Below, one piece after another: positions 1-9,111 of a DNA stretch of 64,000 nt. Numbering within the stretch: position 1 is the first letter of the stretch; each line of letters starts with the position of its first letter. The translations under genes and the position numbers were made by a program. The stretch is from Varibaculum prostatecancerukia (GTDB taxonomy: Bacteria > Actinomycetota > Actinomycetes > Actinomycetales > Actinomycetaceae): the NCBI RefSeq assembly GCF_943169825.2, contig NZ_OW968402.1, forward strand, positions 682,001 through 746,000, written 5' to 3'. The notes under the pieces are model-generated. The model did not search any database. It was not told where the DNA came from and saw only the letters and a list, made by a program, of their open reading frames with translations.

Positions 1-879
1 GCGCTCGCGCGCCTGCAGAATCCGCGCTAATACCTCAATTTTATTGAGGGCGTGGCAGCGGTAAATAACTTGCCGGGTAGTTTTTACTGTCGCCCCCTGG
101 TCGTCGGGATCCTGCGCCCGAATATGGGTGGGGTGCGACATGTAACGCCTGGCTAAAGCCACTACTTCGCCGGGCATAGTGGCTGAAAATAGCATGGTGT
201 GGCGATTTGCCGGGGTGCGCGAAAGTAGCACCTCTACATCGGGGAGGAAGCCCAGGTCAAGCATTTCATCTGCTTCGTCCAGCACCATAGTGCGTACTGA
301 GGACAAACTCAGATGCCCCTGTTTCATGAGGTCAATCAGGCGACCGGGGGTACCGACCACAATTTCGACTCCCCGCTTTAGGTCAGCAATCTGGGGTTCG
401 AAGGCACGTCCACCGTAGATTTCGCAAATACGCACGCTGCGGTGCGCGGCTGCCTGCGCGGTTTCCCGCGCCACCTGGATAGCCAGCTCTCTGGTGGGCA
501 ACACGATTAGGGCTTGCGGATGACCAGGATCTAGTAGCTCGTCGAAGCCATCCTCACCCGGACCAATCACGTTCTCAAGTGCTGGCAGAGCAAACCCCAG
601 GGTTTTGCCGGTGCCGGTCTTAGCTTGCCCGATAATATCGTGGCGCTCCAGGGCCACCGGTAAAGTCAGTGCCTGGATCGGGAAGGGGTGAACGATTCCC
701 CCATCTTCAAGAGCCTGACAAAGCGGAGCCGAAACCCCAAAATCAGCAAAGGTTTTTTCAGAAAGATCCATGGAGGATTCGCCCACCACGTCGGCCTCCG
801 CCTGCTCAATCTGAGGCTCGTGTGCCGCGGATGTATCGGCAATTCCACTGGTTGCTTGGATATTTTCTTCAGTTGTCAA
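1..879 (-). CDS. DEAD-box ATP-dependent RNA helicase (3' part cut off by window edge)
   Basis: Cytoplasmic RNA helicase that unwinds RNA duplexes with ATP. The reverse strand reads a Q-motif region (FPIQALTLPVAL), Walker A AKTGTGKT, the VLDEADEML box and motif III SAT (FSATMPGEV), then the start of the second RecA-like domain before the window ends, so the C-terminus is not visible. I chose a TTG start at 879, preceded at a suitable distance by AAAGGT; an in-frame GTG at 894 is possible. The first ~45 residues are acidic and low-complexity. It is divergent from a ferritin-like gene, the same neighbourhood as mycobacterial rhlE (Rv3211), so a RhlE/CsdA-like role in RNA metabolism is likely. 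Family certain, exact orthology inferred. Confidence 0.93.
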   Translation of the reverse strand, partial: MTTEENIQATSGIADTSAAHEPQIEQAEADVVGESSMDLSEKTFADFGVSAPLCQALEDGGIVHPFPIQALTLPVALERHDIIGQAKTGTGKTLGFALPALENVIGPGEDGFDELLDPGHPQALIVLPTRELAIQVARETAQAAAHRSVRICEIYGGRAFEPQIADLKRGVEIVVGTPGRLIDLMKQGHLSLSSVRTMVLDEADEMLDLGFLPDVEVLLSRTPANRHTMLFSATMPGEVVALARRYMSHPTHIRAQDPDDQGATVKTTRQVIYRCHALNKIEVLARILQARER

Positions 880-944
880 TCGAATACCTTTCACGGGGAG
901 TTGTCCCCTGGAACTATGGAGGTAGCCGATCGTGAAAAATCTTG

Positions 945-1013
945 GGTCTCCGCTGAGGAGACCGAGGCGAGGCGCCCGGAAAAAATACTTCGTTTACAAA
1001 AACGATCGGTCAA
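945..1013 (-). promoter_or_regulatory. Promoter and structured leader of the DEAD-box helicase
   Basis: On the minus strand TTGACC (1013-1008) and AAGTAT (990-985) are separated by 17 bp, a plausible housekeeping promoter. The resulting leader of about 100 nt carries a perfect 7-bp hairpin, GGTCTCC (945-951) with GGAGACC (957-963), loop GCTGA. Structured leaders are known for cold-induced RNA helicase mRNAs; applying that here is inference. The rest of the 880-1172 gap shows nothing else clear. Confidence 0.4.
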
Positions 1014-1172
1014 CCCGTTGTCTTCCCTTTCATCCTAACCTAAGTGTGCACGCGGCAAACAATGGGGGTAATGCAGCTTACATCTTGTTGAAAGGCTGGT
1101 ATTTTTACTGCAGGTCCCGCTATACCCTCTCAAAAGCGAGAATCGAACCTCCCGGCGGGTTAATCTAAAAGG

Positions 1173-1778
1173 GTGAGTGACGCACAAAGACTAGGACTTA
1201 TTGGATACTTCACCTTGGCGATGCAACAGCGCCTGGCGAAAGATGCTTCGCTGTGCCCCACGGTAGATCAAGAAATCGCTTTAGGGCAGATGTCGGCACG
1301 GGCGTGGAGCAACTACCAAAAAGTAGCGCAGATCAGTGAAAACATTGGTGTTGATCTGCCGCAAGAGATGAAACAGTATATGGGCCTGACCGTCCAGCTA
1401 GAGGAGCGTTTGCGTCCTACTGACTGGTATGAACGTCTGGTTAAGAGCTACGTCACTATTGGGGCGATGGCGGACTTTAACCGCAGCTTGACCGGGGGCC
1501 TGTCCCCACAGCTGCAGGCGGAGCTGGCCGAGGTTCCTTGGGATTGCGGGCAGGAAGAATGGGCGGTACCAGTCATTACTCAGGCGTGCGCCACCCAGGC
1601 CACCGTTCCGGCGAGGCTTTCTTTATGGGGTAGGCGAGTACTCGGAGATGTGCGGTCTACTATGCGTCAGGCAGTTTTGGGGTACCCGGAACTAATTGGT
1701 GAGGACGCGCAAGATATTCCAGAAGAAATCAAGGATCATCACCGCGCGCGTATGGAACGCACTGGCCTAAAAGCCTAG
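1173..1778 (+). CDS. Ferritin-like-fold protein (Rv3210c-type)
   Basis: A 201-residue soluble protein, mostly helical, of the actinobacterial ferritin-like-fold family annotated as a putative hydroxylase next to rhlE (Rv3210c neighbourhood). No signal peptide or membrane segment is visible. Metal-ligand residues of a canonical diiron site are not obvious by eye, so catalytic activity is unproven. The GTG start has no well-spaced Shine-Dalgarno sequence; instead TAATCT (1161-1166) lies exactly 6 bp upstream, consistent with a leaderless mRNA. It is divergent from the helicase and is followed by the DUF3107 gene on the other strand. Family assignment rests on synteny plus general sequence character. 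Confidence 0.75.
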   Translation: MSDAQRLGLIGYFTLAMQQRLAKDASLCPTVDQEIALGQMSARAWSNYQKVAQISENIGVDLPQEMKQYMGLTVQLEERLRPTDWYERLVKSYVTIGAMADFNRSLTGGLSPQLQAELAEVPWDCGQEEWAVPVITQACATQATVPARLSLWGRRVLGDVRSTMRQAVLGYPELIGEDAQDIPEEIKDHHRARMERTGLKA

Positions 1779-1872
1779 CGCTAAGGTTTGCCCTCAGGTA
1801 GTAAAGTCCTTACCCGCGGCCTCCAAAATCGAGATTCCGGGCCTACAGGGGTTATTAGTAGGGCTGACGGGG

Positions 1873-2100
1873 TTACCCGATTCCAAATCCCACGCGCTGC
1901 GGCTGGGACTCGCTTATCTGACAGTAGGCGATTACTCGCGGGTTGATCAGGATCTGTTGTCCTTGCTTATTGGTGAGCGAGAGCAACTCTTCGGGTTTAT
2001 CTAAAGCTGCCTGCAGGGTAGCTTTGATCTGTTCAGCTTCCATTGCTACTTCCAGATCCAAAGTTTTGGCCACACCTTTAAGCCCCAGTGAGATATTCAC
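1873..2100 (-). CDS. DUF3107 small protein (TB9.4-like)
   Basis: A 75-residue acidic protein of the actinobacterial DUF3107 family (Rv3208A/TB9.4 type), function unknown. The pattern is typical: an N-terminal strand (MNISLGLKGV), a central helix EAEQIKATLQAALD, then strands ending in GFGIG. The ATG is preceded by GGAGGGAAA about ten bases upstream. It lies between the ferritin-like protein and adnA as in mycobacteria, which supports the call more than the sequence alone. It is divergent from adnA across 182 bp. Confidence 0.85.
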   Translation of the reverse strand: MNISLGLKGVAKTLDLEVAMEAEQIKATLQAALDKPEELLSLTNKQGQQILINPRVIAYCQISESQPQRVGFGIG

Positions 2101-2282
2101 ATTTCCCTCCGTTTATCTATTTACTAGCCTTATCCTACCTGCTCGCTGCCGAGCTTTGTCCGCTTGCTTGCTAATAGCAAAAACGGCTGTCTTTTCCGGT
2201 AATACCACTGGTTTCGCTCTGGTCGAGAAGGAAAACGGCAAATGCCTGCAGGTAATGGGGTTGGATTCTTACAATAGTCTTT

Positions 2283-5200
2283 ATGGCTACTTTGAAACTG
2301 CGATACGCTTCTTCTCCACCTGAACTGGAATTACCTGACATTACTGGTGAGGGCGCGAAAATCCTTTCTCGCCTGCAAAACGGTGAATCTTTGGTGGTAA
2401 ACGGGGTAGCAGGTAGCGGTAAAACTACTTTGGCGCTCGCAGCCATGCAGCTGCTGCATGATCAGGACAATGAGGTCATGGGAATCACCCCTTCGCGGGT
2501 AAGAGCAGATTATTTAAATACCGCGACGACGATCCGCCATCTCCCCATAGCTCGTCCGTTTATTACCCCCACCGCCTTGGCTTTCCGGGTGCTGAAACAG
2601 TTTGCCAGCAATCGGCGCCAACAGCTTCCGGAACCGGAAATGCTAACGGGTTCTCAAGAAGAGGAACGAATCCAGGAACTTTTAGAGCAGGTTCAAGACG
2701 TAGAGTGGCCAGATTACATCAGCCCCGAGGTGAGGCAAACAGACTATTTTCGTTCTGAACTGCGCATACTTTTTGCCACCTGCGCCCAATGGGGAATAAG
2801 TGCTCAGGATCTGGATGCCCTAGGTAGTGAGCACCAGGTTCCAGAATGGCGCGCTGCCGCAGCTCTGCTTAGCCATTATGAACCTTCCTTTACCGATAAC
2901 CGCTGGGATGTTTCTCGGATGCAAGATCGTGCGGGTCAGGTGTTGGGAGAGTGGGGCGAAGACGCTGCCTTGCTCTCACCACCGCATCTCCCAGATTGGT
3001 TAATCGTTGATGACCTGCAAGATTGCCCGGCTTCTACCGTGAGGCTTTTGCTTAAGATGGCTGAGGAAGGAACAAAAATATTTGCCCTCTACAACCCGCA
3101 AGTAGCGGTAGAAACCTTCCGCGGCGGGTATCCGCAAGGTGCTGAGGATCTAGTAAGAGAGCTAGGCTGCGCGCAGAGCACCCTAAGAAATTCTTTCCGC
3201 GAAACTTCAGGAGGTCTGGAACTTTTAGACCCGTTAGGGAAAGAAACCGATATAGACAGTGAGCGCCAACAAAAATTTGCAATTTTTTCCAGCTTGTCGT
3301 CTCAGGCGCACACCATCGCGGAGTATCTTCGGTATCGGCATCTAAAAGAAGGCATTGCCTGGAAAGACATGGCGATTATTGCCCGTAACCGCGCGCAACT
3401 AGATGAAATAGCGTCGATGCTGCAAGGACAAGAAATCCCAACTTTCGAAGGCGACAGATCCCCTCTGTTCAGAGATAACCCCATAACAGCTTCGCTACTT
3501 TCTATTTTTAATCTACCTGGACAAAGCGAATTGGCTACCTATCGGGCAAGTTTAGACGCGGCGCAGCTAGGCGACGAAGATGGGGAAAACTCCTGGTCGC
3601 CCAGTGAATATCTATTAGATGAAAAGCTAGCCTCCCTTCGGGGAAAGACGGTTCGACGTCTGCTGCTTTCTGCGTTGTTTGGCATCGATTCTTTGCAACT
3701 TGTCCGCCTAGAACGCTCGCTGGTTACGGCGGGGGTCGCGTTAGATACCAAAATCGGAGAGTTTTACAGTTCCATCGGCACCCCTCGTTTTCCCTTAACC
3801 CAGGTAGAGATGATAGCGGGAGGACAGATTTATATCCTTTGCCACCGGGTTCTAACCACCGGGGTTTCCTGTTTATCGCTTCCTCCCTTACAAGCTTTAG
3901 AGAAGATCTGGATACTACTTGATTTGCAAGAAAGATGGCGTGATCGGGCTCTAAACGGGGAAGACTTCGCTGATAACGCTTTAGATGTGGTAACCCTTCT
4001 TGTGGGACACGCACAGCTTTGGTCGCGCCGTCACCTCAACAAAGATATGCATACCTATTGCAGAGCGCTCGCTAATCAGATGCAACCAGAAGATGTGAAT
4101 ACCGGAAAGCGGGGGCGCCGTCCGGCGGTAGCTTTAGAAACCGTGTTTTCAGCGGCGGGACGCACTTGGGATACCTGCGTAGTTATCGGAATGCAGGACG
4201 GGCAATGGCCGGTGCTTTCCGAGCGGGGATCGATGTTGCGCTCCGGGGAGATTTCTGACCTCCTCCATGCGAATGCTTTACTTAGCCCGAGTGGAAAGCT
4301 GCAGATAGTTCCGGGGGAATCTCGTAGTCGTGCCCTCGAGATAGAGCGTTCCTTAGCCAGGTGTGCGCTTAGTCGTGCCCGTAAGAATATGCTGGTTACC
4401 GCCCGCTTAGCTTCGGAGGAAGCGCCTTCGGTATTTTTCGACAATCTTTGTACACGAATAGAAAAAGGGAATTTTGAGGCTGCCCGGTATCTGGGCAGTG
4501 ATTGGGATCAGCTCGCAGAGTCTGCTTCTGAACTTACCGGTGAAAACTCCCTGCAGGAAGAACTCTTTCCCTCTCTGCGTTCTCTGGTGGGGCACCTGCG
4601 AGCAGTGCTAGCCAGAGAAACGGATGAAGAACGTCGCCAGCAGGCGCTGGAGACTTTAGCGTATCTAAGTTCCCAGGGAGTCCGGTTTGCTAACCCGGAT
4701 ACTTGGCGGCAAGTGGGCAGAGATAAAACCTGGTGGACGAATCCCGCAGGATTGAAACCTGCAGGTAGGAGGGTAGGAATCTCGCCCTCTGGCTTAGAAC
4801 AGCTGAACAGATGTGAACTTCGCTGGCTACTAGGTAAGAGGGGCGGCGAAGCGGTGAATGCGACCGGCGGTCTTGCCTGGGGAACGCTAGTACATACCAT
4901 CGCGGAAAAAATGACCGATAGTACTTTAGAAGAACGCTTAAAGTACTTTTATGAGAACTGGCCACAAGATACACAGTCGTTCTTCTCTCGCAAAGCGCAA
5001 AAGGAAAAGGAAAAAATGGTGGAGCGCCTCAGCCACTATTTAGATGATCATCAAACGGTGGCGATAACCGAGCTAAGTTCTTATATCTTCGTACAGGATG
5101 CGGCGGTGCTTGCTGCCCGGATAGATCGCTTAGAACCTGGTGAGGAGGGAATCAGGATTATTGATTTCAAAACAGGTACTGGGACTCCCACAAAAAAAGA

Positions 5201-5561
5201 GGTGCCTAAACATTTGCAGCTGGCCTGCTACCAGTTAGTGCTGGAAGCAATCCTGGCGGGGGAGGATAAAGAAGCAGCTGAAAAGATAGGGCCGCTATTG
5301 GCGGAGACGGAAGCTAAAATTCAAAACGCCAGTTTAGTTTTCGTGTCCAAGCCTGAAGGAAAAAATAAACCGGACGTTCCCAAAGTGTTTTCCCAGTATC
5401 CCCTAACTAATGAAACGAAATCGGAAGTAACAGACAATATCCTGCAGGCGGCACAGGTAGTTTCGGGAGCAGAATTTAAGGCGATAGAGAACGGCAAATG
5501 TCGTAGCTGTTCCCTGCGTTCTTGTTGCCCGCTAATGAATGAGGGAGAACAAGTGCTATGA
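2283..5561 (+). CDS. adnA: AdnA-like helicase-nuclease subunit (UvrD/PcrA superfamily 1 + RecB-type nuclease)
   Basis: First subunit of the heterodimeric AdnAB motor-nuclease, which in mycobacteria resects DNA double-strand ends. 1092 residues. Walker A GVAGSGKTT at 41-49; a degenerate Walker B LIVDDLQDCP near 240 in place of the usual DExQ; C-terminal RecB-like nuclease with RIDRL and IIDFKTG near 945-965. Cysteines 844, 1073, 1076 and 1082 form the C...CxxCx5C set expected for an iron-sulfur cluster enclosing the nuclease domain. The start ATG follows TACAAT (2270-2275) by 7 bp without a Shine-Dalgarno, suggesting a leaderless message. Its stop overlaps adnB by ATGA, so the two are translationally coupled. 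Subunit assignment (A before B) follows mycobacterial order. Confidence 0.88.
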   Translation: MATLKLRYASSPPELELPDITGEGAKILSRLQNGESLVVNGVAGSGKTTLALAAMQLLHDQDNEVMGITPSRVRADYLNTATTIRHLPIARPFITPTALAFRVLKQFASNRRQQLPEPEMLTGSQEEERIQELLEQVQDVEWPDYISPEVRQTDYFRSELRILFATCAQWGISAQDLDALGSEHQVPEWRAAAALLSHYEPSFTDNRWDVSRMQDRAGQVLGEWGEDAALLSPPHLPDWLIVDDLQDCPASTVRLLLKMAEEGTKIFALYNPQVAVETFRGGYPQGAEDLVRELGCAQSTLRNSFRETSGGLELLDPLGKETDIDSERQQKFAIFSSLSSQAHTIAEYLRYRHLKEGIAWKDMAIIARNRAQLDEIASMLQGQEIPTFEGDRSPLFRDNPITASLLSIFNLPGQSELATYRASLDAAQLGDEDGENSWSPSEYLLDEKLASLRGKTVRRLLLSALFGIDSLQLVRLERSLVTAGVALDTKIGEFYSSIGTPRFPLTQVEMIAGGQIYILCHRVLTTGVSCLSLPPLQALEKIWILLDLQERWRDRALNGEDFADNALDVVTLLVGHAQLWSRRHLNKDMHTYCRALANQMQPEDVNTGKRGRRPAVALETVFSAAGRTWDTCVVIGMQDGQWPVLSERGSMLRSGEISDLLHANALLSPSGKLQIVPGESRSRALEIERSLARCALSRARKNMLVTARLASEEAPSVFFDNLCTRIEKGNFEAARYLGSDWDQLAESASELTGENSLQEELFPSLRSLVGHLRAVLARETDEERRQQALETLAYLSSQGVRFANPDTWRQVGRDKTWWTNPAGLKPAGRRVGISPSGLEQLNRCELRWLLGKRGGEAVNATGGLAWGTLVHTIAEKMTDSTLEERLKYFYENWPQDTQSFFSRKAQKEKEKMVERLSHYLDDHQTVAITELSSYIFVQDAAVLAARIDRLEPGEEGIRIIDFKTGTGTPTKKEVPKHLQLACYQLVLEAILAGEDKEAAEKIGPLLAETEAKIQNASLVFVSKPEGKNKPDVPKVFSQYPLTNETKSEVTDNILQAAQVVSGAEFKAIENGKCRSCSLRSCCPLMNEGEQVL

Positions 5562-8500
5562 GTAACGGTCAGAAAATTAAGTATTCTCCAGCGCGGATTG
5601 CCGACGCAATAGGGCAATATAGCCCTAACGCAGATCAGGAAAAAGTCATTACTGCACCCATTGATCAGCCGATGATGGCGATTGCGGGGGCAGGAGCCGG
5701 GAAAACTGCCACTATGGCGTTTCGAGTAGTGTACTTGGTGGCAAACGGGCTGGTGGCTCCAGATCGGGTGCTGGGGCTGACGTTTTCGGTGAAAGCGGAT
5801 CGGGAGCTGGCCAGCCGCCTAAGTAACTATCTGCAGGCTTTAGCGGATAACCCTGATTTTCCGGAGGTGGCGGAATATCTCACTGACAGTGAAACTGGGG
5901 GGCTGATCCTACCCGAAACTGCAACCTATAACGCTTTTGCTAACCAGATTGTGCATCAATACGGCTCTCGCTTGGGAGTTTCCCCGAATTGTGTGCTCCT
6001 AGATGAAGCGCGACGCTGGCAGACTATGTATGAAATTGTCAGCAACTGGCCTGACGAGCTCAGCACCGATAATGCTCTTTCCAAAGTGGTGGAGAGGGCG
6101 CTAGGCATAGGTTCCCAGCTGCGCGATCAGCTGGTAGATGTCGAGTGGTTGCGCGCTAAGTTATCGCAGATGCAGGAGCTATATGGCGCGGACCGAACTG
6201 GCGAAGACGATAATTCCAATGCCACGATTAGAGACTTTGTGAAGTCTATGAAGCTTAGGGGCGAATTACTAAATATCTGTGCCGAGTACGAAAAATATAA
6301 GAAACAAAATGGATACATAGAATATGCAGATCAGATCTATTACGCGGCGGAGCTAGTTGAAAAGTTCTCCGATATTCGAGCCCAGCTTAGTGAGCGCTAT
6401 GACGTAATTTTATTGGATGAGTTCCAAGACACTTCCGTGGCGCAGCTAAAACTATTTTCTAGAATTTTCACTGGCAAAGGAGCAATGGCGGTCGGTGACC
6501 CCAACCAGGCAATTTATGGATGGCGGGGAGCCTCCGAGCTTTCCATGCGAGATTTCTTAACCGAATTCGGAGTTTCGCCCGGAGACGCTGAAGGACACGT
6601 TCAAGATATGCCGGTTACCTACCGTAACCGGGAGAATATTTTAAAGGTTGCAAACCAGATAGTGCAGCCAATCAGGAACTTGGCGGAGGGGCACAGCGCG
6701 GCGGAAGTGGAAGCCCAGGTGCGCGAACAGCTTGAGTCCCCAAAGGTCGATTACGGTTCAGGCCCGGCTCCCTCTCCGTCAGCTTTTGCTGCCCCTGCTG
6801 CCTCTGTCAAAGCAAAAGAGCTGGTTACCTGCGACCAAAAGGGGGACGATCCCGGGAAAGTTCATTTTTATTTTGTGGAAGATTCTGAGCAGGAAGCGAA
6901 ACGAATCGCTGATTTTTTTGCGGAACGGTGGGAGCAGCGGGAGCAAATAATCGCCCGGAATGAGCAGTTAGCACCAGAAGACCAAGAGAAGCTTCCTACC
7001 GGAGCAATTTTGGTGCGGAAGCATTCCCAAAAACCACTGATTATCCAGGAATTACGCAAACGCGGACTCCCGGTAGAGATCACTGGGGTGGCGGGACTGA
7101 TCTACGACCCGGCAGTTGCCGATGTAATCGCGGCACTGCAGGTGTCGGCGGATGCCGGACGGGGAGATTCCTTGATGCGCCTAATTACCGGGTGTGGCAT
7201 TAGCCCGGCGGACATTGATCTTCTGTGGCGCTGGGCGCGGCATTTGGCTAACCCGGAGGATAACCCGGATATTAATCCGCAAGCTTATTTAATGGACGCC
7301 CTCGATAACCTGCCCGAGCCGGGCTGGAAACCTCAAGGAACAGCTAGCGGCTTCAGTGCGGAAGCCTACCGCCGCCTAAATATTTTGCGCTCCCAACTAG
7401 CTAAGCTGCGTCGCCATATCCATGACCCGCTAGGATCCCTGGTACAATGCACTATTTTTACCTTACGTCTGGACTTAGATGTTAAGGCCCGTCCGGCGGG
7501 GGAGCTTTCTGCCCGCTGTCTGGAAACTTTCGTAAGAGTTGCCCGTGAGTACCAGTCCACCGGAGTGAGCGAAAACCTAATCAGTTTCTTAGACTGGCTG
7601 AAACTTGCCGATAAAGAGGGGGGCGGCCTGGATATGCCCCTGGAGGAACCAGATCCGGATGCTATTCAACTGATGACTATTCACGCAGCAAAGGGCTTGG
7701 AATGGACTTGGGTGGCAGTACCGGGCCTAGATGAACTTCGCAGTGGGGGAGGCACTCTCCCTGACCATGCGATCTCTGCTAGCAAAGGCATATGCTCGGA
7801 TACTGCCTGGATCAGTGATATCGGGATGCTTCCCTATGATTTGCGCAGTGATCGAGAAGTGCTTCCCACTATTGAACGCGGGCTGGAAGCAACGGGATAT
7901 GACTTCGAAGCCAATACTTTTGCCGATAACGCGAAAGTTATTGGGAATTACCAGGCAGCCCTGGGGTTCCATTCGCAACTTGCTGACCGACGTCTAGCCT
8001 ACGTGGCCTTTACCCGTGCCGAGTCCGAACTTTTAGTTGGAGGCAGCGAGCACTCGGGGACAAGTAAGAGTACCCGGGTACCCTCCCAGTTCCTGGCGGA
8101 GATAGATTCCACTGGGGAAATGCGTAAACTGCGTAACCAGGAGCCGGTAAAAAATGACGGATGGGAGCCTAAGGTTCGTGACCTGCCTTGGCCGGGTAAC
8201 CCTTCTAACGAGCTAGCGCGACTTTCTGCGGCGGCAGGTGAACTTAGTGAACTGATTGATAATATCCATTCCAAGCCTTTCTTACAGCGGTTGTTAGCCA
8301 CTTCCGACGAAAAAGGGACACTGCAAATGGCGGGCTTCCATTCCTCTTGGTTACAGCAGGCGGTGCAGCTGATTCGCGACCAGAAGGCTGAACAACTATC
8401 TCCCAATGAGGTGGAGATACCGATTTCAATCGCTGTCACCAAGGCGCGTTTACTACAGGAAGACCCCGAAGGTTTCGCTTCAGATCAGCGGAGGCCTATT

Positions 8501-9043
8501 CCGCAGTTTCCCAATGAGGGAAGCAATTTGGGAACTCTATTCCACGAATGGGTTGATCAGGAGCTTCGAGGTAGAGAGTATCCGCTGCCTAGGGAAATAG
8601 AAAAAGATACGCTCGGAAAACTGCAAGATTTACAGAAGAAATGGAAAACTGGGAAGTTACATCCAGATAAGGGCTGGGAGTATGTAGATTCCGAAGTGGA
8701 ATTTGCCGCTCCGATGGATGATAACAAGCTGGTGGCGCGAATCGACGCGATTATGCGCAACCCCAAGACCGGCAAGCTCACCATTATTGACTGGAAAACT
8801 GATTCTTTGAAACTGGATAGCTCAGGCAGAGTGAGTGGCAACAGTAACGAAGTAGTTGCAAAGTATCTACAGCAAATCAATACCTATCGTCTGGTCTATG
8901 CGTTTTCTAAAGGGATACGACTGGAAGATATCGACGCCGCACTATATTTTGTGCGCTACGATTTGCTGTGTCCTCTAGATGAGTGTCGCGAGCAGGTGCA
9001 CCTTCCGCAAAAACTAGAGGAACTCTTTCCCTACCTAGTTTAA
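5558..9043 (+). CDS. adnB: AdnB-like helicase-nuclease subunit
   Basis: Second AdnAB subunit, 1161 residues, an SF1A helicase fused to a RecB-type nuclease. Visible motifs: Walker A IAGAGAGKTATMAF near 45; Walker B ILLDEFQDTS near 284; motif III/IV QAIYGWRGAS; motif V MTIHAAKGLEWTWV; motif VI YVAFTRAE; then the nuclease core VARIDAI and IIDWKTD near 1065-1085. All motor motifs look intact, unlike AdnA, matching the known picture that AdnB supplies the main translocating motor. It overlaps the adnA stop by 4 nt and ends at a hairpin in front of a convergent gene. Family certain. Confidence 0.92.
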   Translation: MSNGQKIKYSPARIADAIGQYSPNADQEKVITAPIDQPMMAIAGAGAGKTATMAFRVVYLVANGLVAPDRVLGLTFSVKADRELASRLSNYLQALADNPDFPEVAEYLTDSETGGLILPETATYNAFANQIVHQYGSRLGVSPNCVLLDEARRWQTMYEIVSNWPDELSTDNALSKVVERALGIGSQLRDQLVDVEWLRAKLSQMQELYGADRTGEDDNSNATIRDFVKSMKLRGELLNICAEYEKYKKQNGYIEYADQIYYAAELVEKFSDIRAQLSERYDVILLDEFQDTSVAQLKLFSRIFTGKGAMAVGDPNQAIYGWRGASELSMRDFLTEFGVSPGDAEGHVQDMPVTYRNRENILKVANQIVQPIRNLAEGHSAAEVEAQVREQLESPKVDYGSGPAPSPSAFAAPAASVKAKELVTCDQKGDDPGKVHFYFVEDSEQEAKRIADFFAERWEQREQIIARNEQLAPEDQEKLPTGAILVRKHSQKPLIIQELRKRGLPVEITGVAGLIYDPAVADVIAALQVSADAGRGDSLMRLITGCGISPADIDLLWRWARHLANPEDNPDINPQAYLMDALDNLPEPGWKPQGTASGFSAEAYRRLNILRSQLAKLRRHIHDPLGSLVQCTIFTLRLDLDVKARPAGELSARCLETFVRVAREYQSTGVSENLISFLDWLKLADKEGGGLDMPLEEPDPDAIQLMTIHAAKGLEWTWVAVPGLDELRSGGGTLPDHAISASKGICSDTAWISDIGMLPYDLRSDREVLPTIERGLEATGYDFEANTFADNAKVIGNYQAALGFHSQLADRRLAYVAFTRAESELLVGGSEHSGTSKSTRVPSQFLAEIDSTGEMRKLRNQEPVKNDGWEPKVRDLPWPGNPSNELARLSAAAGELSELIDNIHSKPFLQRLLATSDEKGTLQMAGFHSSWLQQAVQLIRDQKAEQLSPNEVEIPISIAVTKARLLQEDPEGFASDQRRPIPQFPNEGSNLGTLFHEWVDQELRGREYPLPREIEKDTLGKLQDLQKKWKTGKLHPDKGWEYVDSEVEFAAPMDDNKLVARIDAIMRNPKTGKLTIIDWKTDSLKLDSSGRVSGNSNEVVAKYLQQINTYRLVYAFSKGIRLEDIDAALYFVRYDLLCPLDECREQVHLPQKLEELFPYLV

Positions 9044-9070
9044 TTTCGGAGTTTCCCGGGCATTTATATA

Positions 9071-9093
9071 GGGAAAGCCGCGCTGGTTTTCCC
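9071..9093. terminator. Hairpin between convergent genes (possible terminator)
   Basis: GGGAAAGCC (9071-9079) pairs with GGTTTTCCC (9085-9093) over 9 bp including one G-U, loop GCGCT. It sits between adnB and the convergent phosphotransferase gene. No strong T-run follows on the plus strand, so termination is only plausible. Confidence 0.4.
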
Positions 9094-9111
9094 GCGTGAA
9101 TAACGCAACCC

